From CAZOBJ01 sp964577825 (lineage in GTDB: Bacteria > Planctomycetota > SZUA-567 > JAFGNG01): a stretch of 6,372 nt of DNA. Each line of letters opens with the position of its first letter. Positions within the stretch are counted from its first letter, which is position 1. Positions 1 through 5,963 of the stretch are shown here, piece after piece. A program made the translations under genes and the position numbers. The DNA is taken from NCBI GenBank assembly GCA_964577825.1, contig CAZOBJ010000144.1, positions 1 through 6,372 of the forward strand. The letters are read 5' to 3'. The notes under the pieces are model-generated. The model saw only the letters and a list, made by a program, of their open reading frames with translations. It was not told where the DNA came from and made no database searches.

Positions 1-211
1 GCGCCACCTTGCCGTCGAGCATGTCGAAGATCATGGCGATGAACACGCAGTAGCAAGCGACCCACAGGAGGTCCGCGCCTTCGACCGCACCGAAGGGATG
101 GATGGGCGGGTGCTTGGGCAAAAGCGACCGCGCGGCCAGCACGATGGCCACGAACCCGCTACATAAGTTCGCAAGCGTCAGGATGGTGGGCAGGGGGTGG
201 ATGCGCCTCAC
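1..211 (-). CDS. pssA: CDP-diacylglycerol--serine O-phosphatidyltransferase (phosphatidylserine synthase), N-terminal part, cut by window edge
   Basis: This enzyme transfers the phosphatidyl group of CDP-diacylglycerol to L-serine, giving phosphatidylserine in the inner membrane. Only the first 70 residues are inside the window. They begin MRRIHPLPTILTLANLCSGF, the usual opening of bacterial type II PssA (a 'P-T-x-L-T-L-x-N-x-x-x-G' first membrane helix). A second helix at about 49-62 runs into D63-M-L-D66-G67-K-V-A70, the start of the CDP-alcohol phosphotransferase signature D-x2-D-G-x2-A-R. The rest of that signature lies beyond the edge. The start is GTG and shares four bases (GTGA) with the psd stop codon, so the two genes are translationally coupled. 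The substrate is assigned from the psd pairing: other CDP-alcohol phosphotransferases share the motif but rarely sit directly after psd. Confidence 0.9.
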   Translation of the reverse strand, partial: MRRIHPLPTILTLANLCSGFVAIVLAARSLLPKHPPIHPFGAVEGADLLWVACYCVFIAMIFDMLDGKVA

Positions 212-873
212 GGGAGTTCCGCCAGAATCGTGGTGCCCGCGGCGACGTGGTCGCCGACCTTCACACGCACCGAACAGCCCGCGTCCTGCGGGACGTAGAG
301 CTCGGCGCGGCTGCCGAACTTGACCATGCCGAGGCGCTGGCCCGCGTCCACGTGGTCGCCCTCCTCCAGCGTGCATACGATGCGCCGGGCGATGTACCCC
401 GCGATCTGCTTGACCAGAATCCGCGGGGCCTTGGGATGGTCAGTGGCCAGCCCGATGGCATTGGCCTCGTTTTCTTCCGAGCTCGCCTGGGTCCGTGCGT
501 CGTGGAATCGGCCAGGCGTGTAGCGCAGATACTGCACCGTGCCCGCGAAGGGCGCGCGGTTGATGTGCGCGTCGAAGATGGACATGAAGATCCCGATGCG
601 AAGCGCCTTGCCGCCCAGAAAGTCGGGTTCGTCCAGAGTGCGCACTTCAGTGACGCGACCGTCGGCCGGACTGAGGAGCGCACGCGGGTTGTCCGGGATC
701 CGCCGCGTCGGGTCGCGGAAGAAGTACAAAACCCACGCGAGCAGGACGAAAGGCAGCACGCACAACCACGCCAGACCGACCGCCACGAGCAGCGCACACA
801 ACGCGGCGGCAGCGACCAGGGCGAGGCCGATCTCGCGCCTGCCGTGGCGCGTGAGAGGAACGAGCTTGGGCAT
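208..873 (-). CDS. psd: Phosphatidylserine decarboxylase proenzyme, short form
   Basis: This pyruvoyl enzyme decarboxylates phosphatidylserine to phosphatidylethanolamine at the inner membrane. The 221-residue protein has an N-terminal hydrophobic segment at about 16-50. It is followed by the family motif YFFRDP (50-55), SPADG with D71, FDAHINRAPFAG with H103, and KFGSR with G187-S188. In this family the G-S bond is cut autocatalytically: S188 becomes the pyruvoyl group of the small alpha chain, and D71, H103 and S188 match the Asp-His-Ser set used for self-cleavage. The length fits the short Psd type that pairs with pssA, rather than the roughly 300-residue E. coli type. I chose ATG 873 because GAGGAA (882-887) lies 8 bases upstream. 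A TTG at 903 would add ten residues of non-family sequence (MFCGHRGTAP) and lacks such a site. It overlaps pssA by four bases. Confidence 0.95.
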   Translation of the reverse strand: MPKLVPLTRHGRREIGLALVAAAALCALLVAVGLAWLCVLPFVLLAWVLYFFRDPTRRIPDNPRALLSPADGRVTEVRTLDEPDFLGGKALRIGIFMSIFDAHINRAPFAGTVQYLRYTPGRFHDARTQASSEENEANAIGLATDHPKAPRILVKQIAGYIARRIVCTLEEGDHVDAGQRLGMVKFGSRAELYVPQDAGCSVRVKVGDHVAAGTTILAELP

Positions 874-940
874 GGGCGCAGTTCCTCGATGCCCGCAAAA
901 CAACGGCGGGCCAGCGCGGGCCCGTCCAATGTACCAGGCA

Positions 941-970
941 AGCGTAACGACTCGCGCGCGGCGAAGTCAA
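941..970 (-). promoter_or_regulatory. Candidate sigma70 promoter for psd-pssA
   Basis: On the minus strand TTGACT (970 to 965) is followed after 18 bases by TACGCT (946 to 941). The -35 box is good (5 of 6), the -10 box weak (3 of 6). Transcription would start near 934 and give a leader of about 60 bases. That leader contains two short GC hairpins: 908-912 with 919-923, and 891-896 with 906-911. Confidence 0.4.
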
Positions 971-1053
971 GGCAAATCCAGTTGCGTGCCAGGCGCTCCA
1001 GGCGGCCATCGACGCATCTAATGCGATGACGTGCAGGCGAGTTGCGCGTGTGG

Positions 1054-1082
1054 TTGACCGAGTCTCGACCGGGCAGTAGGAT
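1054..1082 (+). promoter_or_regulatory. Candidate sigma70 promoter for the gate-domain protein and glycosyltransferase
   Basis: TTGACC (1054-1059), a 17-base spacer and TAGGAT (1077-1082) give a start near 1089, about 22 bases before the ATG at 1111. The boxes match the consensus at 5 and 4 of 6 positions. It lies divergently to the psd promoter. Confidence 0.5.
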
Positions 1083-1110
1083 ACGGACCGACAGCGAACA
1101 GGGAGGCCAC

Positions 1111-2151
1111 ATGGACACGAGCCCCGGCGAGTCCTCCAACTCGCCGAAGAGCGACCGACCCACCCCAGGCATACGCGCCGCCGTCCGGGCCCTGGCGCGC
1201 GGCGTGCGGGACGTGTGGCAGCGGGCCCTGCGCACGAGCGTGGAGCTCTTTCGCATCCTCATACCGATCAGCATCGCCACGAAGCTCCTCAAGGAGGTCG
1301 GCGCCGTGGAGGTGTTGGCCCGGGGGCTGGAGCCCGTCATGGGCCTGGTGGGTCTGCCCGGCGCCATGGGGTATGCCTGGGCTATGGCCATGCTCACGAA
1401 CCTGTACGGAGGCATGGTGGCGTTCTTCGGCCTGCTCTCTGACGTGCCGCTGTCCCAGGCCCAGGTCACCGTGTTGGGCACCATGATGCTCTTCGCCCAT
1501 GGCCTGCCGGTGGAGGGCCAGATCGCGCGGCGCACGGGCGTGCGGCTGTGGCCCATGCTGGTGCTGCGCATCGGCGGGGCGCTGGGGTGCGGATGGGCGC
1601 TGCACCGCGCGTACACCTGGGGCGGATGGCTGGCGCACTCGGCCGAACCCCTGTGGCGCCCGCCGGCACAGGCCCAGTCGTGGCTCGGCTGGGCCGTGGG
1701 CGAGGTGCGCTCGCTCGGGCTCATCTTCCTGGTGCTCCTGGGGGTGCTCACCCTCATGCGCGTGCTCGAGGCGCTGGGCGTCACCGACGTGCTGATGCGC
1801 CTGCTGCGGCCGGTGGTGCGCGTGCTGGGACTGGGCCGACGCGCGGCGCCGCTTACGGTGACCGGGATGCTGCTCGGGCTCACCTACGGAGGCGGGCTGC
1901 TGATCGACGAAGCGCGGTCCGGGGAGCTCAGCCCGCGCGCGATCTTCTTCAGCCTGGCGCTCTTGAGCCTGTGCCACAGCGTGATCGAGGATACCTTGCT
2001 CATGGGGGTCCTGGGCGCGCACTTGTCGGGCATCCTGTGGGCGCGACTCGCCGTGGCCGTCGCGGGCGTGGCCGTGCTCGTGCGCGTGCTGCGACCGCTG
2101 GACGAGCGCACCTTTGTGCGGTATCTTTGCCGGGCCCGTGCGTTGCGCTGA
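1111..2151 (+). CDS. Nucleoside recognition / gate-domain integral membrane protein with two gate repeats
   Basis: A 346-residue polytopic inner-membrane protein of the nucleoside-recognition (Gate) family, which also includes spore-maturation SpmA/SpmB and the gate segments of FeoB and nucleoside transporters. After a polar, Pro/Ser-rich N-terminus (1-25) come hydrophobic segments at about 44-62, 78-108, 147-168, 200-220, 247-266, 276-300 and 308-328. The two halves resemble each other: LEPVMGLVGL (73-82) with LRPVVRVLGL (232-241), LTNLYGG (95-101) with LGLTYGG (255-261), and an LS-x20-H-x3/4-E stretch at 114-135 and 273-293. This points to an internal duplication. The start ATG 1111 has GGGAGG 4 bases upstream. 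A GTG at 1042 is in frame but would place the promoter inside the gene. The transported or sensed ligand cannot be told from sequence, and family names imply nucleosides only loosely. It heads a probable two-gene operon with the glycosyltransferase. Confidence 0.8.
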   Translation: MDTSPGESSNSPKSDRPTPGIRAAVRALARGVRDVWQRALRTSVELFRILIPISIATKLLKEVGAVEVLARGLEPVMGLVGLPGAMGYAWAMAMLTNLYGGMVAFFGLLSDVPLSQAQVTVLGTMMLFAHGLPVEGQIARRTGVRLWPMLVLRIGGALGCGWALHRAYTWGGWLAHSAEPLWRPPAQAQSWLGWAVGEVRSLGLIFLVLLGVLTLMRVLEALGVTDVLMRLLRPVVRVLGLGRRAAPLTVTGMLLGLTYGGGLLIDEARSGELSPRAIFFSLALLSLCHSVIEDTLLMGVLGAHLSGILWARLAVAVAGVAVLVRVLRPLDERTFVRYLCRARALR

Positions 2152-2160
2152 GGGCCCGGC
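2129..2160 (+). repeat. GC-only inverted repeat around the gate-gene stop codon
   Basis: GCCGGGCCC (2129-2137) and GGGCCCGGC (2152-2160) form a perfect 9-bp stem. The 14-base loop holds the last gate-protein codons and the TGA. No T-run follows, so it is not a standard intrinsic terminator. The downstream SD (2173-2179) is left outside the stem. Confidence 0.6.
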
Positions 2161-2184
2161 GAGGAGCGGTGTGGAGAGGTTCGC

Positions 2185-3342
2185 ATGCGCGTGGCGTTTT
2201 TCCTGCCCAACGTCGGCTCGTATCTCGACCGCGCGCGCACCCTGGCCGAGGCGAGCCACGGCATCGAGCGGCTGTATCTCCTGGTGGGGCGGCTCGACAC
2301 GGCGCTCGACCTGGCTGAGCACCCGAAGTGCACGCTGGTGCGCACAGGCTTTCGCGCCGGACGGCGCTGGTCGAACCAACGGCGGGCCTGCGCGATTGCC
2401 CAGCGCCTGGTGCGCGAAGAGGGCGTGGAGGTCCTGCACGACACGTTCGGGCACCTGCTGCCTCTCTTGCGCAGGCGCCCGCGCCGGCACGGGCTGTGGT
2501 GCGCGGAGAGCCTGTATTGCCTCAATGCTTGGCGGCTTGCGCACGTGTGGGCGCACGCGGCGTGGCCGCGGCGGTGGCTTACGCGCGACGGACTGGGCAT
2601 GCAGTACGGCGCGCGCGTGGAACGCGCGGTGTGCCGCCATGCGAACCGTGTGGTGTTGCAGGCGCCTGGGCTCGTGCCGCGGCTGCAGGAGACAACCGCC
2701 ATCTCGGCCGAGCGCCTAAGCGTCATCCCCAACAGCGTGGACACGGGCTTCTGGCACCTGACCGCCGGTGTGGCGAAGCGCGAAGCTCCGCGCAAGCCAG
2801 TGCGGCTGTTGTTCGTCGGTGCAGTGGGCCGCAGCCGGGGGTCGCACACGCTGGTCGAGGCGTTGCGTCTCTTGCGCGCGCAGGGCGAGGACGCGACGTG
2901 CACCCTGGTGGGCCGCGTGGCCCGAGACGAGGAGGCCCAGCTTCGCGCGCGCATCCGCACATGCCACCTGGACGAAGCGATGCACCTGGCCGGCGCCCTG
3001 GGCCGAGAGGGCGTGCGCGAGGCCATGCAGCGCCATGACCTGTTCGTATACCACACGATCAACGACGCCTCGCCGCGTACCGTGCTGGAGGCCATGGCGA
3101 GCGAGCTGCCCGTGGTGGCGAGCCGCCATCCGGGCATCGATGTGCTCGACCCGGAGGGCGAGGCGATTCGGTTCACGGTGTACGGCGACGCGGCCGGTAC
3201 GGCGCGAGCGGTGCGGTCTTTCCGGGAGGAGCCGGACGCCTGGCGCGCGCGGGCCGAGCGCGGGCGCGCGATTGCCCGGGAACGTCACTCCCTCGCGGCC
3301 GTGGCCAGGGAGTACGTACGGTTCTGGCGCGCGGGGCCGTGA
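2185..3342 (+). CDS. GT4-type (GT-B fold) glycosyltransferase
   Basis: A 385-residue cytoplasmic or membrane-peripheral glycosyltransferase that would move a sugar from a nucleotide-sugar donor to an unknown acceptor. The N-terminal half (1-175) opens with a beta strand, MRVAFFLP, as in the acceptor lobe of GT-B enzymes. The C-terminal lobe shows the usual landmarks: VIPNSVD (180-186), LLFVGAVGRSRG (208-219), LVG (241-243), and the donor-site motif DASPRTVLEAMASELPVVAS (294-313). In the last of these the E-x7-E pair reads D294-x7-E302, a conservative change at the first acid. There are no transmembrane segments or signal peptide. ATG 2185 has GGAGAGG (2173-2179) 5 bases upstream. The gene lies 33 bases after the gate-domain gene, so the two are probably transcribed together. 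No sugar-nucleotide synthesis or polymerase genes are nearby, so donor and product are unknown. Confidence 0.85.
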   Translation: MRVAFFLPNVGSYLDRARTLAEASHGIERLYLLVGRLDTALDLAEHPKCTLVRTGFRAGRRWSNQRRACAIAQRLVREEGVEVLHDTFGHLLPLLRRRPRRHGLWCAESLYCLNAWRLAHVWAHAAWPRRWLTRDGLGMQYGARVERAVCRHANRVVLQAPGLVPRLQETTAISAERLSVIPNSVDTGFWHLTAGVAKREAPRKPVRLLFVGAVGRSRGSHTLVEALRLLRAQGEDATCTLVGRVARDEEAQLRARIRTCHLDEAMHLAGALGREGVREAMQRHDLFVYHTINDASPRTVLEAMASELPVVASRHPGIDVLDPEGEAIRFTVYGDAAGTARAVRSFREEPDAWRARAERGRAIARERHSLAAVAREYVRFWRAGP

Positions 3343-3345
3343 GCC

Positions 3346-3780
3346 TCAGAACTGGCGCTCGTACTGGTCCTTGTCGCGGACCGGGCGCACGTCGCGCCAG
3401 TAGGTCGTCTCGTCGCCCGTGCGGCGCAGGTGCAGGCGGTCGCGCCCGATCAGGCGCATGCCCAGGCCCATGGGCGTGATGAGCCCGTAGTAGATGACCG
3501 CCAGGAGCACCCGCCCGACCACGCTGCCCACGGCGAACGCCAGGCCCATCCACAGGTAATACACCGGCAGAGCCGCGCGCGTGCCCGTGAGGCCCAGGCC
3601 GCCGGCCACGAGCCCGGCCGCCAAGCACACGAGTCCGGCCAGAGGATGCGCCGAAAAGGGCCAGGACCAGGGCCACGCGTACAGGGCCAGGCCGATAACT
3701 CCGAAGCCAATGAGCATGGACCATCCGAAGCGGCGCAGCGCTCTGGCGTCAGGATGCCAATCAATGGCGAGCAGGCTCAT
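3346..3780 (-). CDS. SxtJ-family membrane protein
   Basis: A 144-residue membrane protein that I recognise as the SxtJ type, a small family named from the saxitoxin clusters and repeatedly found beside carbamoyltransferases. Its biochemical role is not known. Visible features are an early RRFGWSMLIG segment (16-25), hydrophobic spans at about 18-35, 46-63 and 72-100, a W in YYLWMGLAFAVGSVVGR (74-90), YYGLITPMGLGMRLIGRD (97-114), then a polar tail with TTYW (125-128) and a C-terminus ending YERQF. The 'TPxGLxxRLxGxD' block and the Q-F end fit the family. ATG 3780 has GGAGAG (3786-3791) 5 bases upstream. It is the last gene of the cassette, 19 bases after the DUF5989 gene. Its stop faces the glycosyltransferase stop across 3 bases. 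Confidence 0.8.
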   Translation of the reverse strand: MSLLAIDWHPDARALRRFGWSMLIGFGVIGLALYAWPWSWPFSAHPLAGLVCLAAGLVAGGLGLTGTRAALPVYYLWMGLAFAVGSVVGRVLLAVIYYGLITPMGLGMRLIGRDRLHLRRTGDETTYWRDVRPVRDKDQYERQF

Positions 3781-3799
3781 GTGGGCTCTCCGCTGTGGC

Positions 3800-3958
3800 T
3801 CACCAGAGTGTATAGAGAAAGGCCCCAGCGGGGGTACCGCCGAACACGAGTAGAACGGCCACCCCGAGGAGTACCAGCACGATGGGCGCCAGCCAGTAGA
3901 CCTTGTACTCGCACAAGAAGAGCCAGAATTCGTGCAGGATGTTCATGCGCTTGGCCAA
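3800..3958 (-). CDS. DUF5989-family single-span membrane protein
   Basis: A 52-residue protein, reading (M)AKRMNILHEFWLFLCEYKV, then YWLAPIVLVLLGVAVLLVFG and a terminal GTPAGAFLYTLW. The pattern of a short amphipathic head with W/F residues, 'K-x-x-W-L-x-P-I', one membrane helix, then 'G-x-x-x-A-x-F-x-Y-T-L-[FW]' at the very end is that of DUF5989. These proteins lie next to carbamoyltransferases and SxtJ, and probably include the SxtK type. Function is unknown; a membrane anchor or assembly partner for the carbamoyltransferase is an inference. I chose TTG 3958 because GGAGGA (3966-3971) lies 7 bases upstream. ATG 3946 would give a 48-residue protein but is 19 bases from that site. A farther TTG at 3997 overlaps the upstream stop but has no SD. 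Confidence 0.75.
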   Translation of the reverse strand: MAKRMNILHEFWLFLCEYKVYWLAPIVLVLLGVAVLLVFGGTPAGAFLYTLW

Positions 3959-3965
3959 ACGAAGA

Positions 3966-3971
3966 TCCTCC
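3966..3971 (-). promoter_or_regulatory. Shine-Dalgarno that decides the DUF5989 start
   Basis: GGAGGA on the minus strand is a near-perfect ribosome binding site. It is 7 bases from TTG 3958, 19 from ATG 3946, and downstream of TTG 3997, so it favours TTG 3958. Confidence 0.65.
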
Positions 3972-3978
3972 GCGTGCG

Positions 3979-3995
3979 GACCCGCGCTGCGGGTC
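3979..3995 (-). repeat. Intercistronic hairpin at the carbamoyltransferase stop codon
   Basis: GACCCGC and GCGGGTC form a perfect 7-bp stem with a 3-base loop. It begins within the carbamoyltransferase TGA (3994-3996) and ends 7 bases before the SD of the DUF5989 gene. There is no T-run, so it would act on mRNA stability or translation rather than as a terminator. Confidence 0.5.
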
Positions 3996-5820
3996 AATCG
4001 GGTTCAAAGCGACGCCTGTAGGCCTCGGCGCCCGGCAGGGGCGGCTGGTCCCGCTTGAGGCACAGGCAGTCTTCCATCACCAGGGCGTCCATGTCCGTAT
4101 ACATGAAACAACGATACGCATCCTCGGGCGTGCACACAATGGGCTCGCCGCGAATATTGAAGCTGGTGTTGATCAGAAGTCCGCACCCGGTCCTACGCTC
4201 AAAGGCCTTCAGCAGACCGTGGTAGCGCGGGGCCGTGTCGCGGTTGACCGTTTGCACCCGCGCGGAGTAGTCCACGTGCGTGATGGCTGGCACGTCGCTG
4301 CGCGGGACTTGGAGCCGGTCGATGCCCATGAGCTGCTGCTCCTGGCCGGTGGGCGCGCGGCGGCGATCTTCACGGATCGGCGCGACGAGCAGCATGTAGG
4401 GGCTGGGGCGGTCGAGCTCGAAGTAGTCCGAGACGCGCTCCTCCAGGCAGCTGGGCGCGAACGGGCGAAAGGACTCACGGAACTTGATCTTGCGGTTGAG
4501 CACGGACTGCATCCGCGGATCGCGCGCGTCGGCCAGGATGCTGCGGTTGCCCAGAGCGCGCGGGCCGAACTCCATGCGGCCGGCCAGGCGGCCGACCACC
4601 TTGCCCTGGGCCAGGAGGTCGGCGAGGCGATCGTTCAGCGCCGCCTCGTCGTCCCACACCGTGTACCGAGCCCCGACCTTGTCCAGATACGCGCGGATCG
4701 TCGCGGTGTCGTACGCGGGCCCGAGGTACGTACCGCGCTGGCTGTCCGGTGACCGGGGGCTGCGCGGATGGTCCATGAGCTGGTGCCATACGAACAGCGC
4801 CGCGCCCACCGCGCCGCCCGCGTCGCCCGCGCCGGGCTGAATCCACAGATCCTCGAACGGCCCTTCGCGCAGGATGCGCCCGTTGCCCACGCAGTTGAGG
4901 GACACCCCGCCCGCCAGGCACAGATGCTTGAGCCCGGTCTGCGCGTGCACGTGCCGGGCGATGCGAAGCATCACCTCCTCGGTTACCCGCTGCACGCTGG
5001 CGGCCAGGTCCATGTGCCGCTGGGTGAGCGGGCTTTCTGCTCGACGGGGCGGTTCGCCGAACAGGCGGTGGAAGCGCCGGTTGGTCATGGTCAGGCCCGC
5101 GCAATAGTTGAAGTAGCGCTGGTCGAGCCAGAAGCTGCCGTCGTCCTTCAGGTCCAGGAGCTTGTCCAGGATGAGGTCGGCGTATCGGGGCTCGCCATAC
5201 GGGGCCAGGCCCATGACCTTGTACTCGCCGGAGTTGACCTTGAATCCGGTGTAATAGGTGAATGCGCTGTACAAGAGGCCCAGGGAATGGGGGAACTGAA
5301 TCTCCTTGTGCAGGCGCACCTCGTTGCCGCGGCCCACGCCCCAGCTGGCCGTGGTCCACTCGCCCACGCCGTCGAGGGTGACGACGGCGGCTTCCTGAAA
5401 GGGGCTGGGGAAGAAGGCGCTCGCCGCATGGGCCTCGTGGTGGCCGGTGAAGTAGATGGGCCCTTCGTACCGGTCGGCCAGGCCTCGGTCGATTTCCTTG
5501 GGCAAAAAGAGTTTCTGCCGGAGCCACAGCGGCATGGCCGCGAAGAAGGATCGCAGTCCCCGCGGCGCAAAAGCGAGGTAGGTCTCCAGCAGCCGCTCGA
5601 ACTTGAGAAGCGGCTTGTCGTAGAACACCACCGCGTCCAGGTCCTCGGGCCGCAGGCCGCCCTCGGCCAGGCAGTAGTCGACCGCGTGCTGGGGAAAGCG
5701 CTGGTCGTGCTTCTGACGGCTGAACCGTTCCTCCTGAGCTCCGGCCACAAGGTCCCCGTCGCGAACCAGCGCGGCCGCGGAGTCATGGTAAAAGGCGCTC
5801 AGGCCCAGGATGTTGGTCAA
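3994..5820 (-). CDS. Carbamoyltransferase of the NodU/CmcH/TobZ/SxtI family
   Basis: A full-length 608-residue O-carbamoyltransferase. Members activate carbamoyl phosphate with ATP to carbamoyl-AMP and pass the carbamoyl group to a hydroxyl of an acceptor. The N-terminal Kae1-like domain opens ILGLSAFYHDSAAALVRDG (4-22, H12), then EERFSRQKHD (30-39). TGHHEAHAASAFF (125-137) carries the H127-x3-H131 pair, followed by TLDGVGEW (148-155, D150), GEYKVMGLAPYGEP (198-211), LAGGVSLNC (302-310) and PGAGDAGGAVGAAL (329-342, D333). By analogy with TobZ, H127, H131 and D333 would hold the metal and nucleotide. The YrdC-like C-terminal domain shows GRMEFGPRALGNRSILADAR (414-433), KIKFRESFRPFAPS (444-457) and NTSFNIRGEPIVCTPEDA (551-568). 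All expected blocks are intact. The start is TTG: the family begins exactly at this MTNILGLSAF, GAGGAT (5826-5831) lies 5 bases upstream, and no ATG or GTG is suitably placed. The acceptor cannot be inferred. It is the first gene of the cassette with DUF5989 and SxtJ. Confidence 0.95.
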   Translation of the reverse strand: MTNILGLSAFYHDSAAALVRDGDLVAGAQEERFSRQKHDQRFPQHAVDYCLAEGGLRPEDLDAVVFYDKPLLKFERLLETYLAFAPRGLRSFFAAMPLWLRQKLFLPKEIDRGLADRYEGPIYFTGHHEAHAASAFFPSPFQEAAVVTLDGVGEWTTASWGVGRGNEVRLHKEIQFPHSLGLLYSAFTYYTGFKVNSGEYKVMGLAPYGEPRYADLILDKLLDLKDDGSFWLDQRYFNYCAGLTMTNRRFHRLFGEPPRRAESPLTQRHMDLAASVQRVTEEVMLRIARHVHAQTGLKHLCLAGGVSLNCVGNGRILREGPFEDLWIQPGAGDAGGAVGAALFVWHQLMDHPRSPRSPDSQRGTYLGPAYDTATIRAYLDKVGARYTVWDDEAALNDRLADLLAQGKVVGRLAGRMEFGPRALGNRSILADARDPRMQSVLNRKIKFRESFRPFAPSCLEERVSDYFELDRPSPYMLLVAPIREDRRRAPTGQEQQLMGIDRLQVPRSDVPAITHVDYSARVQTVNRDTAPRYHGLLKAFERRTGCGLLINTSFNIRGEPIVCTPEDAYRCFMYTDMDALVMEDCLCLKRDQPPLPGAEAYRRRFEPD

Positions 5821-5852
5821 GGCGGATCCTCGACAGATCTTGGATACGGCAG

Positions 5853-5876
5853 GCGCGCCCGCATCCGCGGGCGCGC
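5853..5876 (-). repeat. Strong GC hairpin in the carbamoyltransferase leader
   Basis: A perfect 10-bp stem (5853-5862 with 5867-5876) encloses a 4-base loop. It lies between the predicted promoter and the start codon, about 20 bases before the SD. No T-run follows on either strand, which argues against an intrinsic terminator. It may affect mRNA stability or translation. Confidence 0.6.
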
Positions 5877-5923
5877 GACGCAGCTCCCTGCGGCCCGCGG
5901 TCGGCCGGCAAGGGCGCGTCTCT

Positions 5924-5953
5924 CTTGTATCGCACCGGGGTTGCCGGTGTCAA
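5924..5953 (-). promoter_or_regulatory. Candidate sigma70 promoter for the carbamoyltransferase cassette
   Basis: On the minus strand a perfect TTGACA (5953 to 5948) is followed after 18 bases by TACAAG (5929 to 5924), or after 16 by GATACA (5931 to 5926). The -35 box is perfect, the -10 box weak. Transcription would start near 5917, with a leader of about 95 bases. The spacer is filled by an inverted repeat (see 5933-5949). Confidence 0.5.
5933..5949. promoter_or_regulatory. Inverted repeat in the cassette promoter, possible operator
   Basis: CACCGG (5933-5938) and CCGGTG (5944-5949) are perfect 6-bp arms around GGTTG. The repeat fills most of the -35/-10 spacer and touches the minus-strand -35 box, a typical place for a repressor or a MerR-like regulator. 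No regulator gene is in the window. Confidence 0.35.
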
Positions 5954-5963
5954 GAAAACCGGG

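Noticed and set aside
1042..1110. Upstream GTG start for the gate-domain protein
   Set aside because: It would overlap the TTGACC/TAGGAT promoter and add residues with no family character, whereas ATG 1111 has a clear ribosome binding site.
261..3176. Long open frames opposite or out of frame with psd, the gate protein and the glycosyltransferase (261-1883, 1018-2640, 1884-3176 on minus; 247-1029 on plus)
   Set aside because: They are rich in Arg, Pro, Ala, His and Gln, span several real genes and promoters, and show no domain. This is typical shadow coding in GC-rich DNA.
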